Notes: a model not told the origin generated them from the letters alone. DNA of 64,000 bases from Adenophora triphylla var. japonica (GCA_022495995.1 JAFEMH010003608.1:124001-188000), one strand, 5' to 3'; shown: positions 43,132 through 55,369, numbered from the stretch's first letter. A program made the numbers and translations.

Positions 43132-44528
43132 ATTGGTATCAGAGCCTAGCACTTGATACACTAAGTGTTCGATCCTTTTTGTCATGGCTTTGAATCTTGC
43201 TAATCCATTTCTAGGTTGACTTTCTATTCTTTATGTATATGTAAAGACTCTCTTGTGTTCGTGCATCAAATTAATTGATGTTTGGGCATTGAAGTCTATT
43301 CCTATTGTCCTTCCAATAGAATTTTCATTGAGGTCAGCCCTAAATCTAACCAAGTTGGGTCTCAAACAACTCGAGTCCGTTCATACGCATTCGGGTTTGT
43401 GACATTATGCCAACAATTGTGCTAATACATTGAGAAAGGTTGGTAAAAAATTATGGGTGTACCTTACTAATAAAGAGGAAGAGGAACCTGACCAATCGGC
43501 TATGTTAGCCACGGTTTGGGAGCATGCAATGTCAGATTCTGAAGGTGTTGTGTCAAGTGTTGTTTGGTACAAGACAACACCTGAGGCAACACTCAGCATG
43601 TATAATATTTCTGATTTTTCTGACATTTTTTGCTTTCATGGTTCAATTAATGTTGATACAGGAAGTCTAGATGAGGATGATTTAAGCAAGGATGAAACAA
43701 CTATGTGTCATGTGAATTACCGCAATGTGGAGAATTCTCTTAAACTTGATGCGGTAGGAGGCATCCCTAAACTTGATCAGAAACGAAAATTTGTTCGTGG
43801 GGATTGTATCAAAGGTAATCTAACTCATGTTGTTCTTAGTGTTGTCCAACACAATTGGCAACACTCAGGTATGTCTCATTTTGTTCATTTTTTGAATATG
43901 AACTTGATAGGTAAAATTAATGTAGGCAATCTGAGAGTTATGATATACCATTTTGGTATAGTTGGTGATTTTTATGTTCTTACATGCACATCTTTTTTAA
44001 AAGAAAAATCAAAAACTATATGTATGAATTGTCAATTTTCGAATAGAGTCAACTTGAGACATAAGTCTACAATGATCCCATATTATTGTTTAAGAATAAA
44101 TAAACTAAATTTACGTTATTTCAACGTTTTTGGGTGTGGTTGTTTTATTTTAATCAATTGGGATAGTTTTTTAAAGATTGACTCTAAAATTGACAAGACA
44201 TTTTTTCTTGAATATTCTCAAAATTTAATACTTATTATGTGCAAAATTTGAGATTGAGAATTATTCAAGATTTTGCAAATGTTGTGTTTTATGACTTCTC
44301 TAGCTTTGTAGGAGAATTAGTTCATGACGTTTCACTAAGATTGCAGGAACAATCTGATAAAGAAGTTGATGTCTCAATTGTTGGATCAGATGTTGCCCCT
44401 TGTATTACTACATCCAAGGCAACACTAGAAACAACACCAGAGGTGACATCAGAATGTGATCCATTTGCAGAAAATAATAATCATGATTACCTCAATGAGG
44501 GAGTTCATGATCAAGTCAAAGAGAGATT
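43132..44528 (+). pseudogene. C2 copy B: 5' remnant of copia gag-integrase
   Basis: A long open frame (43430-44251) joins non-adjacent parts of a copia polyprotein. Its end has YFNVFGCGCFILINW and DSFLKIDSKIDKTFFLEYS, the linker that follows integrase, and then, in another frame, FANVVFYDFSSFVGE and a run of residues with ATLETTPEVTSE. The FLKEKS phrase of the integrase core is followed almost at once by this linker, so the catalytic core is deleted. The frame being open over 273 codons despite the deletions is notable, but no whole domain remains. T3 interrupts it at 44528. Confidence 0.6.
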
Positions 44529-45108
44529 TGTTGGGCCCTACATTTTTCAGTCAACATGATTACAACTTGTACTTAACAACTTGGTACTAACAACTTGAGT
44601 TGTTCTATTTTACAACTTGGACCTCTGCAGGTTGGGTCGCATAACGTTTCCCTATTTTTTAGGGAACATGCCGAAGACTGGTTCAACCACGTTTCTCCAG
44701 CAAATCTCGTCATTATCTCTTCATCAACAACAAGTGCGGATATATCTCTCAAGATCAACCACTTCCCCGAGTTTTAAGGCCCTCATTGTTATTTAGTTTA
44801 TTTCTTGAGGTATAAAAGGGGGATATGCACTGTAAATTCACACACACGTACTACACTAGCCTAAGCTCCCTTTTCATATGCTCTTAGCTTTGTAATCATC
44901 AGTGAATTCTTAGTAAACTTTCGGTGAAGGTAGGAGCCACATCCTCCCGGGGTTTTGTGCCGGCGAACAAGTTGTTCAAGGGCTTTCCCTAGTCAACAAA
45001 CCACTTGTGCCTATTTCTATCTAATACGATGATCATTGTACCTAGATTCATATCACTTTAGTCACTTTTCCCTCCTTATAAATCTAATTGTTGAAATCGA
45101 CCAAAACA
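44529..45108 (+). repeat. T3 5' LTR
   Basis: The first 100 bases hold four CAACTTG heptamers. A TATA-like tataaaagg lies near 44813, about 25-35 bases before a probable transcription start, which fits a promoter for genomic RNA. Confidence 0.93.
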
Positions 45109-45151
45109 ATTTGGCGCCGTCTCATGGGAAACTTTGATTATCCGTATAGAA

Positions 45152-47419
45152 ATGGCCAATCCTTCATCCGGCGGAGTTAGACTCGGCCGACCCTCTGTTT
45201 CCGGCTCCCCAAGCAATCCATCCCCTGAATGCGGAAGGCGCATCCAACCTGGACTTGATGACCCGGCATGGCCGATATGTTGAAAAAGTAAATGGCCGGT
45301 TAAATGCCCAGGAGCATACTAATACCATGATATTCAACGCCATTGATAGTACTGCGTAAAGGGAAGCAAGTTGAGACTCAAGTATCCACTCCGTTTTCAC
45401 CTTTACTTCCTAGATCCTTGTTTGGTGCGGTGCACGGGACCAAGCCATGTTGGAGATATTCCTATGTCCAACACCACCAGCGGAGAGCACAATTGCGACA
45501 TCTATTCCAATCGAGCAGCTGAGATTCGGCCACCAGCTAGCCAACTTTGTCTTTGTCATCTTGCTACACCTATGCTACTCCCAGCTGGGGCAAACAGGAG
45601 TTTCTTCAATACTTTTGACACTTTCGCACCTCCGGTTAGTAATGCTCCTCTTTTGCGAGAGAACCAACTTGTTAGGGAGATGCAAACCATTAAGGAGTTG
45701 CTCCGAAGCATGCCTGGAGTCAACTTGCCATATCACCAGGTCTCCCCAACTTGCTACAATGAGTCTCGTTTTGTACCAGCGATAGCCAGTGTGGAGATCC
45801 CGAAGAAATTCTCGCACCTCATATGAAGAAGTATGATGGGAGTACCGATCCAGTGAGCATGTGTTGTTGTATCAGAGTCAATGGATGTCATAAGTATTCC
45901 CCCTATGTTCAGAGAAGCATGTTTTTGCAGGGGCTTTGGCTCAACCTTGTCAGGACCAGCCTTAAAGTGGCTAACAGGACTTCCTCTAAACTCTATTTCC
46001 TCTTATGCTCAACTTGTTAACATGTTCATTAACCAATTTTCATGCAATAGGGCATTCGACAAGTTGACCAGCGATCTTTATAGAATTGTGCAACAACCTA
46101 ACGAAAATCTCAAAGAATATTTGCACAGGTTCAACAAGGAGGCAGTCACTATAACCAACTTGGACATGTCCACAGCAGACGAGGCGTTCCGCATAGGGTT
46201 GAAGAAGAATTCGTTGTTCTACAATGAGATGGTGATGAAACCGGCGAAACAACTTGAGGAGATCAGAACTAGGGCCCTGCCTATCATCAGACTGGAAGAG
46301 GATAGCTTGGCAACGGGGAAATCAACTGGGAGGACTTCTACTCCTCTATTTGAGCCCTCAGACAGACGATCGGATTCCCATCACTATAAGTCCAACGAGG
46401 GCAAACCCCTGTTAAAACCGAACCTTCTAGAATTCATGTTGTAGATGATGATCAAGAAGGAGATGATAATGATTATCCACAGATTTACGAATATTGCTTT
46501 TACGTGGACATTGCGGGAATCTTATGCGCCATGGGAAATCTTGGAGATAAAGCGAGATGGCCCAAGAAGAATGACCAGTCAACAACTTGGAAGGACAAGT
46601 CCAAGTGGTGCGCATTTCATGAAGATTTTGGGCATACCACCGAGAACTGTTTCGCCTTGAGGAAGGAGATTGCTCATTTGCTGTCCAAAGGTCTCCTTAA
46701 GGATCTATTGGGCAAGAAGAGGGTCAGAAGTGAATCCAAAGAAAGCGGTTCGAGAAGAGCGGCCTAGGCCCGAAAAAGTTGCACCCCTCCGGCCACAAAG
46801 GTGGTGAATGTCATTTCAGTGGGTCCCATATTTGTGGCACGACTTACTATGCGCCAGCGTCATGCCAAGAGCTCTAAAGAAGATCAATCGAATTGCTGCG
46901 AGGCACCGTGACTTCACAGATGGTCACATCATCTCATTTGAAGATGAAGATAAAGATAACACCTTGGACCCTCATCATGATGGTCTAGTTGTTCGGATGC
47001 GGATTGCCAAGCTCTGTAGTCAAGCGAATCTGATCGACGGTGGTAGCTCGGTCAACATTATCTTTACTCATGCTCTTGAAGATATGGGCATTCCTTTGTC
47101 CGAAGTTGTGAAAAACTCATCCGTACTGGTAGGGTTCAGTGGTGAGGTGAAACAGACGGTGGGAGAGATCAAGTTGCCCATCTATCTAGAGGGTATGAAT
47201 TCCATGGAAAGGTTTTGTGTGATTGAATGTCTTTCCTCGTACAACGTTATATTGGGAAGACCTTGGATCCACAACATAAAGGCTGTACCATCAACTTACC
47301 ATCAATGCGTCAAGTTTCCAACACCTTGGGGCGTTGCCAAGTTGAAGGGAACCGACGAAGCCTCTAAGGAATGTTACAAGGTCAACATGAAAGCGAGTTC
47401 AATCCCTCGGCAAGCATAG
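45152..47419 (+). pseudogene. T3 Gag and protease, frame-broken
   Basis: Gag starts with the ATG at 45152 (MANPSSGG). Recognisable pieces in changing frames: GTGPSHVGDIPM-like (45440), LVREMQTIKELLRSMPGVNL (45668), FINQFSCNRAFDKLTSDLYR (46030-46085), EAFRIGLKKNSLFYNEMVMK (46180), the knuckle CAFHEDFGHTTENC (46610-46650) and the protease DGGSSVNIIFTHALED (47038-47085). Residues match T2 at most positions. At least six frame changes are needed, several in or near CAG/CTG words. Confidence 0.8.
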
Positions 47420-47569
47420 CAATTAAAGAAAAAGGCCCTGGATGTTCTTGAAGCGGTGGAGCATGATACGAAGAGCGTTCTGTTGATGCTTCGAATCCTG
47501 AGGCCCAAGTACAAGTTGGGGTAGACCTACCCTCCGAGATTGAGGAGGAGGCTGATTGAGTTCTGAAAA

Positions 47570-50500
47570 GTCGAAATGCTGCTTTGCTTGGAAGCATGAA
47601 GACATGACGGGGATAAGCAAGGATATTATTACTCACAAATTGAACATTGACCCAACCATCCATCCTGTCCATCGAAAAGGAGGAAGTTTGCCCAAGAAAG
47701 GAATCAGATCATAAAGGTTTGAAGTTGAAAGGCTGCTGAAGTCCAAGATGATCGAGAGAAGTTCGCACCCAAGATGGTTGGCTAACGTTGTAGTGGTGGG
47801 GAAGAAGAATGGCAAGTGGCGGGTATGCGTGGACTTCACCGACTTGAACAAGGCCTGTCCGAAGGACCCATTCCCTCTCCCTCACATTGACTCTCTAGTT
47901 GACGAGACGGTGGCCACGACATCTTGACATTCATGGATGCATCTTCCGGATATCGGCGGATTCAAATGGAGCCTTCGGACCAGAGGATACGGCATTCATG
48001 ACTCCGGAAGGTATATATTGTTATATTGCTATGCCATTTGGTCTTAAAAATGCGGGGGCAACCTACCGAGAGATTGGTGAACAAGATGTTCAAAGATCAA
48101 CTTGGCAAGACAATGGAGGTTTACATAGATGACATGGTAGTAAAGTCCAAACATATTGAAGATCATGTAGAACACCTTGCTTTGAGGCGTTCAACATCTT
48201 GAAAGCCTTCAACATGAAGCTCAATCCGGCAAAATGCAACTTTGGTGTCGGAAGCAGTAAATTCTTGGGATATATGGTAACCAAGAGGGGAATCGAAGCA
48301 AGTCCCGAGCAAATCAAAGCGATTCTCAACTTGGAGTCCCCTAAAAACATCAAGGACGTGCAAAGGTTAACGGTAGAGTATTTGCTTTGAATAGATTTAT
48401 ATCCAAATCATCCGATAAGTGCGGGTTATTCTACGAAGTGTTAAGAAAAAATAAGCTCTTTCAATGGACCGACCAACATGAGGCGACTTTCAAACAACTT
48501 AAAGAATATTTGATGACGTCACCCCTACTTGCTAAACCCGAACATGGTGAGCATCTTTATTTATATTTATCTCAGTATGCGAAAACGCTCGTTAGTGCGG
48601 TATTGGTGAAAGAGATCCAAGGAGAACAACATCCTGTTTACTATGTAAGTAAGTCTTTGTTAGATGCCGAAACAAGGTACTCTCATCTAGAAAAATTAAT
48701 ATTAGCCTTAACTACTGCCGCTACCAAATTGCGTCATTATTTTGAAACACATTCCATAAGCTGTTAGGACTAACTATCCTATGAGAAATGTGTTGAGAAC
48801 TCCGAAGATGTCGGAGTAGATTGGCCAAGTGGTCCGTCAAGTTGAGCACGTATGACATATCATACGAGCCTGCACGACCATCAAATCGCAGGCCCTAGCC
48901 GATTTCGTAGTGACTTCACCCAAGTTTGCGGCTGAGGTAGAAGCTGGAAGTGCAAAGAACTTGAAGGTAAAACTATTCCTAGATTTTGGACACTATTTAC
49001 TGAGATGGAGCCTCAAATTCCAAGGGAATTGGCTTGGGAATAGTCCTAAAATCCCCTCAAGGTGATATCATACCTCAAGCCGTATCTTGTGAATTTAATG
49101 CAACGAATAATGAAGCCGAGTATGAAGCCCTAATCATGGGTTTAACTACGGCTTTAAGTTTGAATATAACACATTTAAACGTATTTGTTGACTCTCAATT
49201 ACTAGCTAACCGCTTTAATGGCGCTTATATGGCGAAGCATTCCAAGATGACTCTGTACCTCCAACATGTTAAAGCACTAGCTTCGAAATTTTTATCATTT
49301 TCTTTGGAACAGTCCCTAGAGAAGAGAATGCAGAGGCGGACGCCTTGGCCAACTTGGGTTCAACTTGCAAATCAATGTTACATACTAATATCCCCATTAT
49401 TTATGTTAAGTACCCAGTGATAGACCAAGTTGAAGAAACTCAAGTGGTTCTTCCACCTCTTGGGGCACAAGATGCTAAGCCTTCTTGGACCCAACTTTGT
49501 CATCGAGTTCCTTCAACTTGGAACTATTCCTCCCTATGTTAAAAATGTTAGATCATTTAAGATTCGAACTTCAACTTTCGTGTTAATAGATAATGTCTTT
49601 GTTCAAGAAATCTTTTGCAGGGGCATTACTTGAGATGTGTAGACGGTGAGCAAGTTGAACTTGTGCTCAAAGAAATCCATGAAGGAGTATGTGGGAATCA
49701 TTCTCGAGGAAAGGCGTTAGCATCAAAGGCTCTCAAGACGGGATATTATTGGCCAACCATGCGTCAAGATGCCATGGATTATGCATGTAGTGTGATGCTT
49801 GCCAAAGACACGAACATCTTGCACCAACCCGCCGAACCTCTACATCCTATAGTCTCATCTTGGCCTTTCATGCAAGGGGCATGGATATTGTAGGCAAGTT
49901 GCCCAAAGCTCCCGGAGGCAAAGTGTTCGTGTTGGCTCTAACCGATTATTTCTCAAAGTGGATCGAGGCGGAAGCTTATGTACAAGTCGAGACAAAGAGG
50001 TAATATCGTTTTTAAAGAAAAATATCATTAGCGGGTTTGGTGTGCCGTCGGAAATTATATGTGACAACGGGTCACAATTCATAAGTAAGAAGACTAGAGA
50101 TTTTTGTGCTCGTTGGGGCATCAAGTTAATCATGTCAACACCCGTCCATCCTCAAGCTAATGGCCAAGCCGAATCTAGTAACAAGTTGATTATCAACAAC
50201 TTGAAGAAGCGTGCCTGGATCAAAAGAAGGGCAAGTGGGTTGAAGAACTACCACTTGTGCTTGGGGCGATAGAACCACTTCTAAAGGAGCAACAGGTAGA
50301 ACCCCTATTCTTTAGTGTACTGGGTCAAGCCGTAATTCCGAGTTGAAGTGACAATCCCCACAAAGCAAGGTATGGCTTATTGACTCAAGATGAAAATAAC
50401 CTCTTGCTAACTCAAGATTTAGATACAATTGATGAGATCGGGATTTAGCCAAGATAAGGATGGCGGCTTATCGCCAGCCGAATCGCTGTGTCTTACAACA

Positions 50501-50690
50501 AGAATGTCGGAATAAGAAGGTTCCAGTTTGGTGATTTAGTTTTGAGAAAAGTTTTTCAAAATACAAGAGAACCGAATGCAAACTAGCTCCCAAGTGGGAA
50601 GGCCCGTATCTCATCGATGCCGAAGCCGGCAAAGGTGCATACTCGGTTGTCAACCCCAAGTGGAGACAGAATCCCTAGAAGTTGGAACGC
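47570..50690 (+). pseudogene. T3 reverse transcriptase, RNases H and integrase, frame-broken
   Basis: Pieces in order: VCVDFTDLNKACPKDPFPLP (47825), MPFGLKNAGATY (48030), VYIDDMVVKSKHIEDHVE (48118-48170) with the YIDD active site, the first RNase H (48470-48750), the second RNase H ([13 protein letters not shown], 49100; DSQLLANRF, 49190), integrase zinc site (EIHEGVCGNHSRG, 49675), [10 protein letters not shown] (50068) and [14 protein letters not shown] (50160). Every catalytic motif is still legible, but no domain is contiguous in one frame. The last part ([13 protein letters not shown]) ends near 50620. Confidence 0.8.
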
Positions 50691-50699
50691 AATCCACTT

Positions 50700-51600
50700 G
50701 AAACTCTATTTCATGTGAGTCTAGTTGTTTATAACTAGACCCCTCAGTGCACGGTTTAGAATTTATGTCAAGTTCAATTACACGTTTCAATTTTTTACTC
50801 TTATCGAATCCTTATCGACTTGAGCGTGGAGGGCGTTAGCTACGCTAACGCCCAACCCTAACGTAAATCTGCTTTTGCAAGGTGCAACTTGAGCAAATGG
50901 AACAGCCTCAACATGTTGACACGCCGGTGCGGGTGATACTTGTTGAGGCTCGCGAAGCGGTGTCAAACATGTTGACACGCCAAGCACGGCCGATACGTGT
51001 TTGAACTCCGAAGAAGAAAATTTCAACATGTTGACACGCCGCACGGCCGATACATGTCGGGAATTCTAGCCGGGAGAGGTATAGAACTTGTTGACACGTC
51101 AGACGGGCCGATACTTGTTCTATCCCTTCAAACGATTTACCTCTCGATCAAGGTACTTATGGTTAAAAGATTTTCATCTTTTCTTACGAATTAAGGTTTT
51201 GACACCTTCGCCCGGGCGCACGTTTTCACACTTTTTCAAGTTGTGAACTTTTGTTTGTAACATTTTCATGTTACTCATCAAAGGTTATAACATTTACATG
51301 TTATCTAAAGAACAAACAAGCGTCTCTTGGAGACATAGACTACTTTGCTAAAAACAGGTTAAGTGTTTTCCAAAAGATCTTTTCATAATTAAAGGACAAG
51401 TTGGTTAAGCCAAACAAGTCCCTAAAAACCTAAAAAACTTGGAGTACTAGACCAACCTAGTACCCCCAAATAATATTGTCTCGGTTCTTATGAACCATTA
51501 CAAACCAAAAACATTGTTTTAAAGGGACACTCCCCCCATTTGTTGTACCAACAGAGGTACACAAAGCAAAAAATTGTTTTTCCCATCCAAAATACTTAAA
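50700..51600. repeat. T3 spacer with four tandem repeats
   Basis: Units CAACATGTTGACACGCC plus a variable core plus TGATACTTGTTG begin at about 50909, 50967, 51023 and 51084. They are in the same element orientation and number as in T2, and lie between the convergent ends of integrase and antisense gene. Confidence 0.8.
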
Positions 51601-51609
51601 GTTTTAAAG

Positions 51610-53420
51610 TATTTTTAAACCTCTGGCTTTCTTTGCCGCCGTGTTACATCTTCCACTTGATCGCTGGAGTAGCCACTATGGTGTTTAGTTCCTTGTGAGC
51701 ATCATCTACCGTAGCTTCCAGAGCCGCGGAATTCACCTCTCCTTCATCCGTCGGCTCCCCAATGTGGCCCGCCAAGACTTTCCTCTCATACTCCAAGTTC
51801 CAAGCTGAGGCCTGTCCTTTTTCATACTCTTCAATCATTTGAATGCGGGTCTCCAAAGCAGAGTTTTGGTGGCGTTAAAAGTAAAGTCCCCCTCTCGCAA
51901 CCTCCAGCCTCCTTCATGTGAGCTTTATTCTCAAAGCACGAATGGTCTCTACCTCTTTTCCTAAACGTTCGAAGTCACTCCTCAAACCTTCCATTTCGTT
52001 GGCATGCTTGTTTGCCTCTTTCTTGACTTCTCCACTTCCTTTGCACTTTTGTTAGCCTCCTTTTTGATTCCGCAGCCTTCGTGACTAAATCTCGTTTGCT
52101 TTGATCTTTAGTGCATCAACATAAGCCACAATCGGGGCCATAAGTTCCCGCACCAAAAAGATGTCAATAGGTTATCCAAGTTCGTTGATAAAATTAAAAA
52201 GCTCCTTCGTCCTTACCTTCTCAACCATAGCTTTAAATTTTTCTCCCAACTTCTCCAGGTCCATTCCACTATTTTCATCCGTGGCTTCCACTTCCACCAA
52301 AGCTTCCTTTTCTTTGCATCCCCCTTCTTTTTGGATGCGGCCACTTGAGAACTAGCTACTACGTACACGGGGGTAGGGGGTTTTCCATCCCGCTTGGCCG
52401 TACTCTTTGCTCAAGCTTTGGCAAGAAGAGAAGTTAAGACTGACAAATTCCCTTGGAGCGAGTAGCTACAAAAAGGATAAAGAGTCATAACAGTTAAAGA
52501 GGATAGAACAACTTGGAGATAGGCAAAAATCTAAAACATTTGATTAACTCGTAGACATTGGAGCAGTGCTCGCATAAAGTTTCTTCAAGGTTTGCCTCCT
52601 GGGCTTCTTCTGGACCAACTTCTTCGTTAGGATCTCAGCAACAAATAGAACCGGTAGTGCCTTAAAAGTTCTCAATAAAGGTTCCAAGTCGTAGATCTTG
52701 CTCACTCTTTCTTCGTGTCATCCTTAAAGGGAAAAAGTACATCCAATTTTGCAACTAGGCCAAAAAGAAAGTTGGAGAAATAGTTAGTACATTGTTGAAA
52801 GTCATCCTTAGAAAATAGAAAAACCGCCTACTACCTTGGGACCTCCATTTGAAGTTGGCACCCACGTCCTTCACCGGGGTGCTCTTCTTGGCAAAAAGAA
52901 ATTGTTCTTCCACCCTCTATCGAGCGTTGTCAACATTGTCGATCACAAAGGCTTCCTACCAACCCTAACCCTAAAACCATACCTCCCTAAACCGAAACTC
53001 CTAAACTCATTCGTAAAAAGCAAATTCCTCTAGACCGATGGCTAACTCTGTTTTGCGTTTAGTCTCACTAGGTTTGAAGATTCCTCCAACCTTGAGGCGT
53101 AAGTTGGGCATAGTTAAGCTTGGTAGATACGAAGAATTGAGTAATTAAAGTTGGGAAAGGAAACCTCGGGCCAATAATGAACGGGTATTCAGAAAACACA
53201 CCCAATCGGGAGAAACACTCGGGAGTTAGGTTAGGGTGGGTAAAGATTTCGGTTTCAAAGGCCATTGCATGGTTTTTCTTGATAATTTCTAAATTAACGG
53301 TACCGGGATGGTGCACTTTTCCTTTTCGGGATTCTTTAACATGCTTTGGGTCAAAAAACCCTCGGGCAAACCCTCTCCACTTTCGGTCAAAGTCACCGCC
53401 TTCCTTTTCCCCATTTTACA
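51610..53420 (-). pseudogene. T3 antisense gene, decayed homologue of the T2 gene
   Basis: On the minus strand from 53420: MGKRKAVTLTESGEGLPEGF, then, after a frame change, NLEIIKKNHAMAFETEIF and FPFPTLITQFFVSTKLNYAQ, matching exon 1 of the T2 gene. The coiled-coil end is visible at 51856-51644 (RIQMIEEYEKGQASAWNLEY). The intervening exons are frame-shifted. The leader keeps ggtgagtttct upstream of the ATG, as in T2. Amino-acid similarity to T2 is clearly higher than expected for unselected antisense sequence, by eye. Confidence 0.7.
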
Positions 53421-53774
53421 AAGCGAAAAACAAGAAATCGAAAGTGAAACTGAAAAGGAAGCAAAGAAACTCACCACTAATTTTTACTTGATTCTCTCAG
53501 AAAATCGCCTTCTCTGGTTCTCCTTCTTCTTCCCGTAAAATCTTTCCGAAAGCTACGTTTGTTGAAAGGGAGAGTTGGAGCAGGAGTTTTCTATTTAATG
53601 AAAAGAGAAAGTGGTTGAGACCTTCTTAATAAGTAAAACCTTTTTCTCTTAACCGTCGCATCCATTTGGTCCCCATTTTAAAAACCGTCATTCTTTTCTT
53701 TCTTGTTTGGGCAAACTTTTTGAATTCTTTTGTCTCTTCCTATTCCTCATTTTTTCAAAAAGTTTGGGGGCAAT

Positions 53775-54353
53775 TGTTGGGCCCTACATTTTTCAACAAC
53801 ATGATTACAACTTGTACTTAACAACTTGGTACTAACAACTTGAGTTGTTCTATTTTACAACTTGGACCTCTGCGGGTTGGGTCGCATAACGTTTCCCTAT
53901 TTTTAGGGAACATGCCGAAGACTGGTTCAACCACGTTTCTCCAAGAAATCTCGTCATTATCTCTTCATCAACAACAAGTGCGGATATATCTCTCAAGATC
54001 AACCACTTCCCCGAGTTTTAAGGCCCTCATTGTTATTTAGTTTATTTCTTGAGGTATAAAAGGGGGATATGCACTGTAAATTCACACACACGTACTACAC
54101 TAGCCTAAGCTCCCTTTTCATATGCTCTTAGCTTTGTAATCATCAGTGAATTCTTAGTAAACTTTCGGTGAAGGTAGGAGCCACATCCTCCCGGGGTTTT
54201 GTGCCGGCGAACAAGTTGTTCAAGGGCTTTCCCTAGTCAACAAACCACTTGTGCCTATTTCTATCTAATACGATGATCATTGTACCTAGATTCATATCAC
54301 TTTAGTCACTTTTCCCTCCTTATAAATCTAATTGTTGAAATCTGACCAAAACA
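53775..54353 (+). repeat. T3 3' LTR
   Basis: Preceded by the purine tract agtttgggggcaa. Differs from the 5' LTR at about six places, among them ctgacc against cgacc and ctgcag against ctgcgg. Confidence 0.93.
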
Positions 54354-54358
54354 AGATT

Positions 54359-54880
54359 CCCCTAGATTTCAAAAGTATCATCGTATATTCTAAGTGATAG
54401 GGGGAGTAAATGGTGAGATACCGACAAAATCTCAAAAGAATCAAGACATTGTTTCATGTGTGTGTATGTCCACCACATATGTTATGGTAAACAACTCTTG
54501 TTTCATATTTAATCTTGAACTTAAGAATATTCTTGGGACATTAAAATGTGATGTTTGCATACAATTAGTTGTGATTGATAAGCTTGAACTATTTGTATAT
54601 AATGATGCTTGGATTCGCCATCACTTTATAAGAGATTTGGTTGAAAAACAAATTATTCAAATAGAACACATAGAATATCAAGTTCTTGATAATTTTATCA
54701 AATTTCTTTATTTTTGTCTCATTTATTCTGTCAAAAGATAATATAGATGTACTTTATGTTTTCTTTATTAATTTTGTTTTTTATTTTCTTTTATTTCTGA
54801 AAAAAACAGTATAAACTGCTGTCTCGAAGTGTTGCCAACACAGACAACAACACTACTGATATAAAAAAATTGTTATTTTT
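54359..54880 (+). mobile_element. C2 copy B continued: linker and RNase H end
   Basis: Continues C2 copy B after T3. GVNGEIPTKSQKNQD and WIRHHFIRDLVEKQIIQIEH repeat copy A (40320-40840) with about 95 percent identity by eye, including the same deletion of reverse transcriptase. Similarity ends near 54840, just after a gtgttgccaacac motif. Confidence 0.7.
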
Positions 54881-55369
54881 AAAAACCCAATGAGGGGCAT
54901 TTACTGGCCTTTTTGTTCTAGTGTGTGTATATACACTTAAGGTTAACATTTTTGATAAAATACCCCTTTGTGCTTAAAGTGAGAAAGTCACTTATGTTGT
55001 TGTTGATATTTAAAAAGGCAAGGCTCGTTAAAATACTCTCAAAGTAACTCGGGGCACGACGTTCGCTACGACGATGCTTCCTTGTCAAAGCGGGAGTATA
55101 ATGTAGTTTTTTTATGCTAAGTATTAGGGACATGAAGCTCGCTACTACAGTGTACCCTACTGGAAATGTATAAAATTTACTACTTATAGCTTTACACTTT
55201 AATAAAAAATCCACTCCATCAATAATGAACCCCGAGGATATATGAATGCTTGTTTCCCACATCATTCAACATAACACAAATTCAGCTCATATTAAAAAAC
55301 ATAATTATTCAAGAATTTGTCAGAGTTTAGTTTAAAAAAATACCTAACAGATAAGCATATAATTTATCC
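54881..55369. other. Degenerate sequence with a repeated 'gctcgctact' phrase
   Basis: No exon recognised. The phrase cacgRMgYtcgctacYacgatg with gcttccttgt occurs at 55048-55085 and in shorter form at 55130-55150, and also at 40815-40851 in C2 copy A, so this is probably decayed C2 sequence. Confidence 0.35.

Larger units (their letters stand above)
44529..54353 (+). mobile_element. T3: Ty3/gypsy Tat-like retrotransposon, sister of T2
   Basis: LTRs 44529-45108 and 53775-54353 (TGTTGGGCCC...CAAAACA) with a perfect target duplication AGATT (44524-44528, 54354-54358). Primer-binding site TTTGGCGCCGTCTC starts at 45110. The order matches T2 in plus orientation: Gag, knuckle, protease, reverse transcriptase, two RNases H, integrase, spacer with four tandem repeats, then a minus-strand antisense gene. 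The LTRs differ at only about half a dozen positions, yet the coding parts have many frame changes. It sits in C2 copy B. Confidence 0.93.

Noticed and set aside
43430..44251. Open frame of 273 codons taken at first as a host gene
   Set aside because: It contains copia linker motifs (YFNVFGCGCFI) and lies between a copia primer-binding site and T3; it is a deleted polyprotein, not a separate gene.
54394..54741. Open frame of 115 codons as a small conserved gene, since a near-identical one exists at 40355-40702
   Set aside because: Both contain the end of copia RNase H (IRDLVEKQIIQIEH); the conservation reflects two copies of C2.
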